Source: Saccoglossus kowalevskii | Lineage: Eukaryota; Hemichordata; Enteropneusta; Harrimaniidae | NCBI RefSeq assembly: GCF_000003605.2 | Contig: NW_003149276.1 | Coordinates: 1-36,630 of the forward strand | Length of the DNA stretch: 36,630 nucleotides | Direction: 5' to 3' | Part shown: positions 35,278 to 36,630 of the stretch, one piece after another | Position numbering within the stretch: the stretch's first letter is position 1 | Layout of the letters: every line of letters starts with the position of its first letter | Program-made: the position numbers and the translations under genes | The notes under the pieces: model-generated | Databases searched by the model: none | Told to the model about the DNA's origin: nothing | What the model saw: the letters and a program-made list of their open reading frames with translations, nothing else

Positions 35278-35602
35278 ATAAGAGATAGTTATACGGCATT
35301 CCCATGCATGATAAAGAAATAGTTATAAGTCATTCCCTTACACGATAAAGAGGTAGTTATACTGCATTCCCATACACAATAAAGAGGTAGTTATACGGCA
35401 TTCCCGTACACGATAAAAGGTAGTTATGCGACATTCTCGTACACAATAAAGAGGTAGTTATACGGCATTCCCGTACACGATAAAAGGTAGTTATGCGACA
35501 TTCTCGTACACGATATGAAAGATAGTTATACGGCATTCCTTTACACGATGAAGAGATATTTATACGGCATTCCCGTACACAATAAAGAGATAGTTATAGA
35601 CG
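35278..35602 (+). repeat. Minisatellite, about 34-bp unit
   Basis: Nine to ten imperfect units of the type AGGTAGTTATACGGCATTCC + CGTACACGATAAAG. Some units alternate between ATACGGCATTCC and ATGCGACATTCT, suggesting a two-unit higher-order pattern. Confidence 0.9.
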
Positions 35603-35710
35603 AATCCGAGAAGCAGATGAATTACTCCTTCGCCGTAGGCGCCGCGCTCACGGCCGCCATTACCGGGGGGCAACGTGTATCGATAATCGAGGGGAAATCT
35701 TTCGTCAGTG
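35603..35710 (+). other. Short GC-rich patch, open in one frame
   Basis: After the minisatellite comes about 100 bp rich in GC and CpG (GGCGCCGCGCTCACGGCCGC). In plus frame it reads MNYSFAVGAALTAAITGGQR then VSIIEGKSFVS. No splice sites frame it convincingly. It could be part of an exon, a promoter island or a transposon end; not recognised. Confidence 0.25.
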
Positions 35711-35889
35711 TAATATTATTTTGATCAAATTTTTATACCATAATTTCAACTAGTATTATAGTTTCAATGTTTTTATGATCATGGGAGGGTCAGAAAAACT
35801 GTAAGTTTCTAGGATGCACGAACAACGATAAAAAACTATGCGCGAAATCCATTCACCAAAGACACATGATGAGTGTGAATGTAGGCAAT

Positions 35890-36365
35890 CCTCGGGGGTA
35901 CTTGCAAAAATACTGACAGGGGTGTGTAGCTGGTTGTTTCAAACGCCTACCCCTTACAAACTGTGGATATTTGACACCCCTTTCCAGACAGTACGCATAA
36001 ATGGTAACTAGCAAATCAGAAGATCGATATCCGTTTCAGGTTTATTTGTTCCGGGAAATGGGTGGTCAGCTATTTTTATTTACCTAGATGGACTCCCGCG
36101 AATATAATTTGACAACCGAAATGAAGTTACAGAAAGAAAAAATCAGCTTAATTTTCCTGATTGTTGGATCACTCAAGCTCTAGAGACAGTCTTTGGAAAA
36201 TATGGCCCTCTTTTCAGACAGAAATAATGACAAAAAGATACAGACAGGATAAAATAACATACCCCTTTTCAGACAGATGTGGTGAATTTGGGACCCCTTT
36301 TGGCGGCACATATACATGTAGCACTTTAATGGGAGTAACCCACCCCCTCCCGGGAGGCAACCTTA
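35890..36365. repeat. Dispersed repeat with CCCCTTTTCAGACAG words
   Basis: The left end CTCGGGGGTACTT and the right end GTAACCCACCCCCTCCCGGG form loose inverted ends. Inside, CCCCTTTCCAGACAG, CTCTTTTCAGACAG and CCCCTTTTCAGACAG recur. This looks like a dispersed non-coding repeat; an open frame crossing it is probably chance. Confidence 0.5.
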
Positions 36366-36377
36366 CCAAATGCACCG

Positions 36378-36472
36378 GTCTCCAAACGGAAAAAAAAGAG
36401 TCTGCCAAGCTTCTGATGAAATGGAAGCAGATTATACAAAAGAAAGACTTCATTCCAATGAATGATAGTCGG
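36378..36472 (+). CDS. Possible exon of a neighbouring gene
   Basis: Between the repeat and a strong donor CGG|GTAAGT at 36473 the plus strand is open and reads LQTEKKESAKLLMKWKQIIQ then KKDFIPMNDSR, which has a protein-like composition. Neither an acceptor nor a start is certain and no domain is recognised. Could be coincidence. Confidence 0.25.
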
Positions 36473-36630
36473 GTAAGTCGAAATAGAACGATTTCTAGCA
36501 GTAAAACGAATGTTTAGTAATGGAAACTTCGTCGCATCTAGTGATACAAATAAAAAACTCCCGTCTCACAAAAATGTAAACAAAGCCAATTTCGCCGATC
36601 CACATCGTTTGTGTTGTACTCGTAATAACA

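Noticed and set aside
1-36630. tRNA, rRNA or bacterial operon features
   Set aside because: No cloverleaf or rRNA core words were noticed, and the window is clearly intron-bearing animal DNA.

Overview
This window is animal nuclear DNA. It is AT-rich, has small coding exons with GT..AG splice sites, long repeat-filled introns and two runs of N. It carries most or all of one plus-strand gene of at least 24 exons, from ATG 50 to TAA 33169-33171. The dispersed repeats (LINE and DIRS relics, TA- and TTAA-flanked MITEs, hairpin-headed repeats) together with a death-domain/Roco fusion gene suggest a marine invertebrate such as an amphioxus, hemichordate, brachiopod or mollusc. I cannot place it more precisely from sequence alone.

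I assembled the gene by hand from splice sites and codon phase. The exons join into one open frame of about 1623 codons. The domain order is: death effector domain (DED1, exons 1-2); short basic linker (exon 3); a domain resembling the TRADD N-terminal domain (exon 4); coiled coil (exons 5-9, with exons 6-9 made by serial exon duplication); four ankyrin repeats (exons 10-13); Roc GTPase (exons 14-18 and the start of 19); COR (exon 19); and two more DEDs (exons 20-21 and 22-23) with a short tail (exon 24). The ANK-Roc-COR-death-fold order recalls DAPK1, but there is no kinase and the death folds are DEDs. It reads as a self-contained GTP-regulated death/immune signalling scaffold.

The rest is intron and 3' flank. 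Intron 1 (252-3490) has a TTAA-flanked MITE and a LINE relic. Intron 4 (5196-8139) has a hairpin-headed repeat, a perfect 480-bp tandem duplication and a second, inverted copy of the TTAA MITE. Intron 8 (10973-13067) has an assembly gap and a GTATACC-rich foldback element. Intron 11 (14085-17015) has a minus-strand LINE interrupted by a TA-flanked MITE. Intron 12 (17112-22738) has a GC-rich DIRS-like retroelement relic and repeats. Introns 15 and 16 carry an inverted pair of a dispersed element. Downstream of the gene are a likely spliced 3' UTR, an unannotated AT-rich stretch, a 34-bp minisatellite, a short GC-rich patch and another repeat that may abut the first exon of a neighbouring gene.
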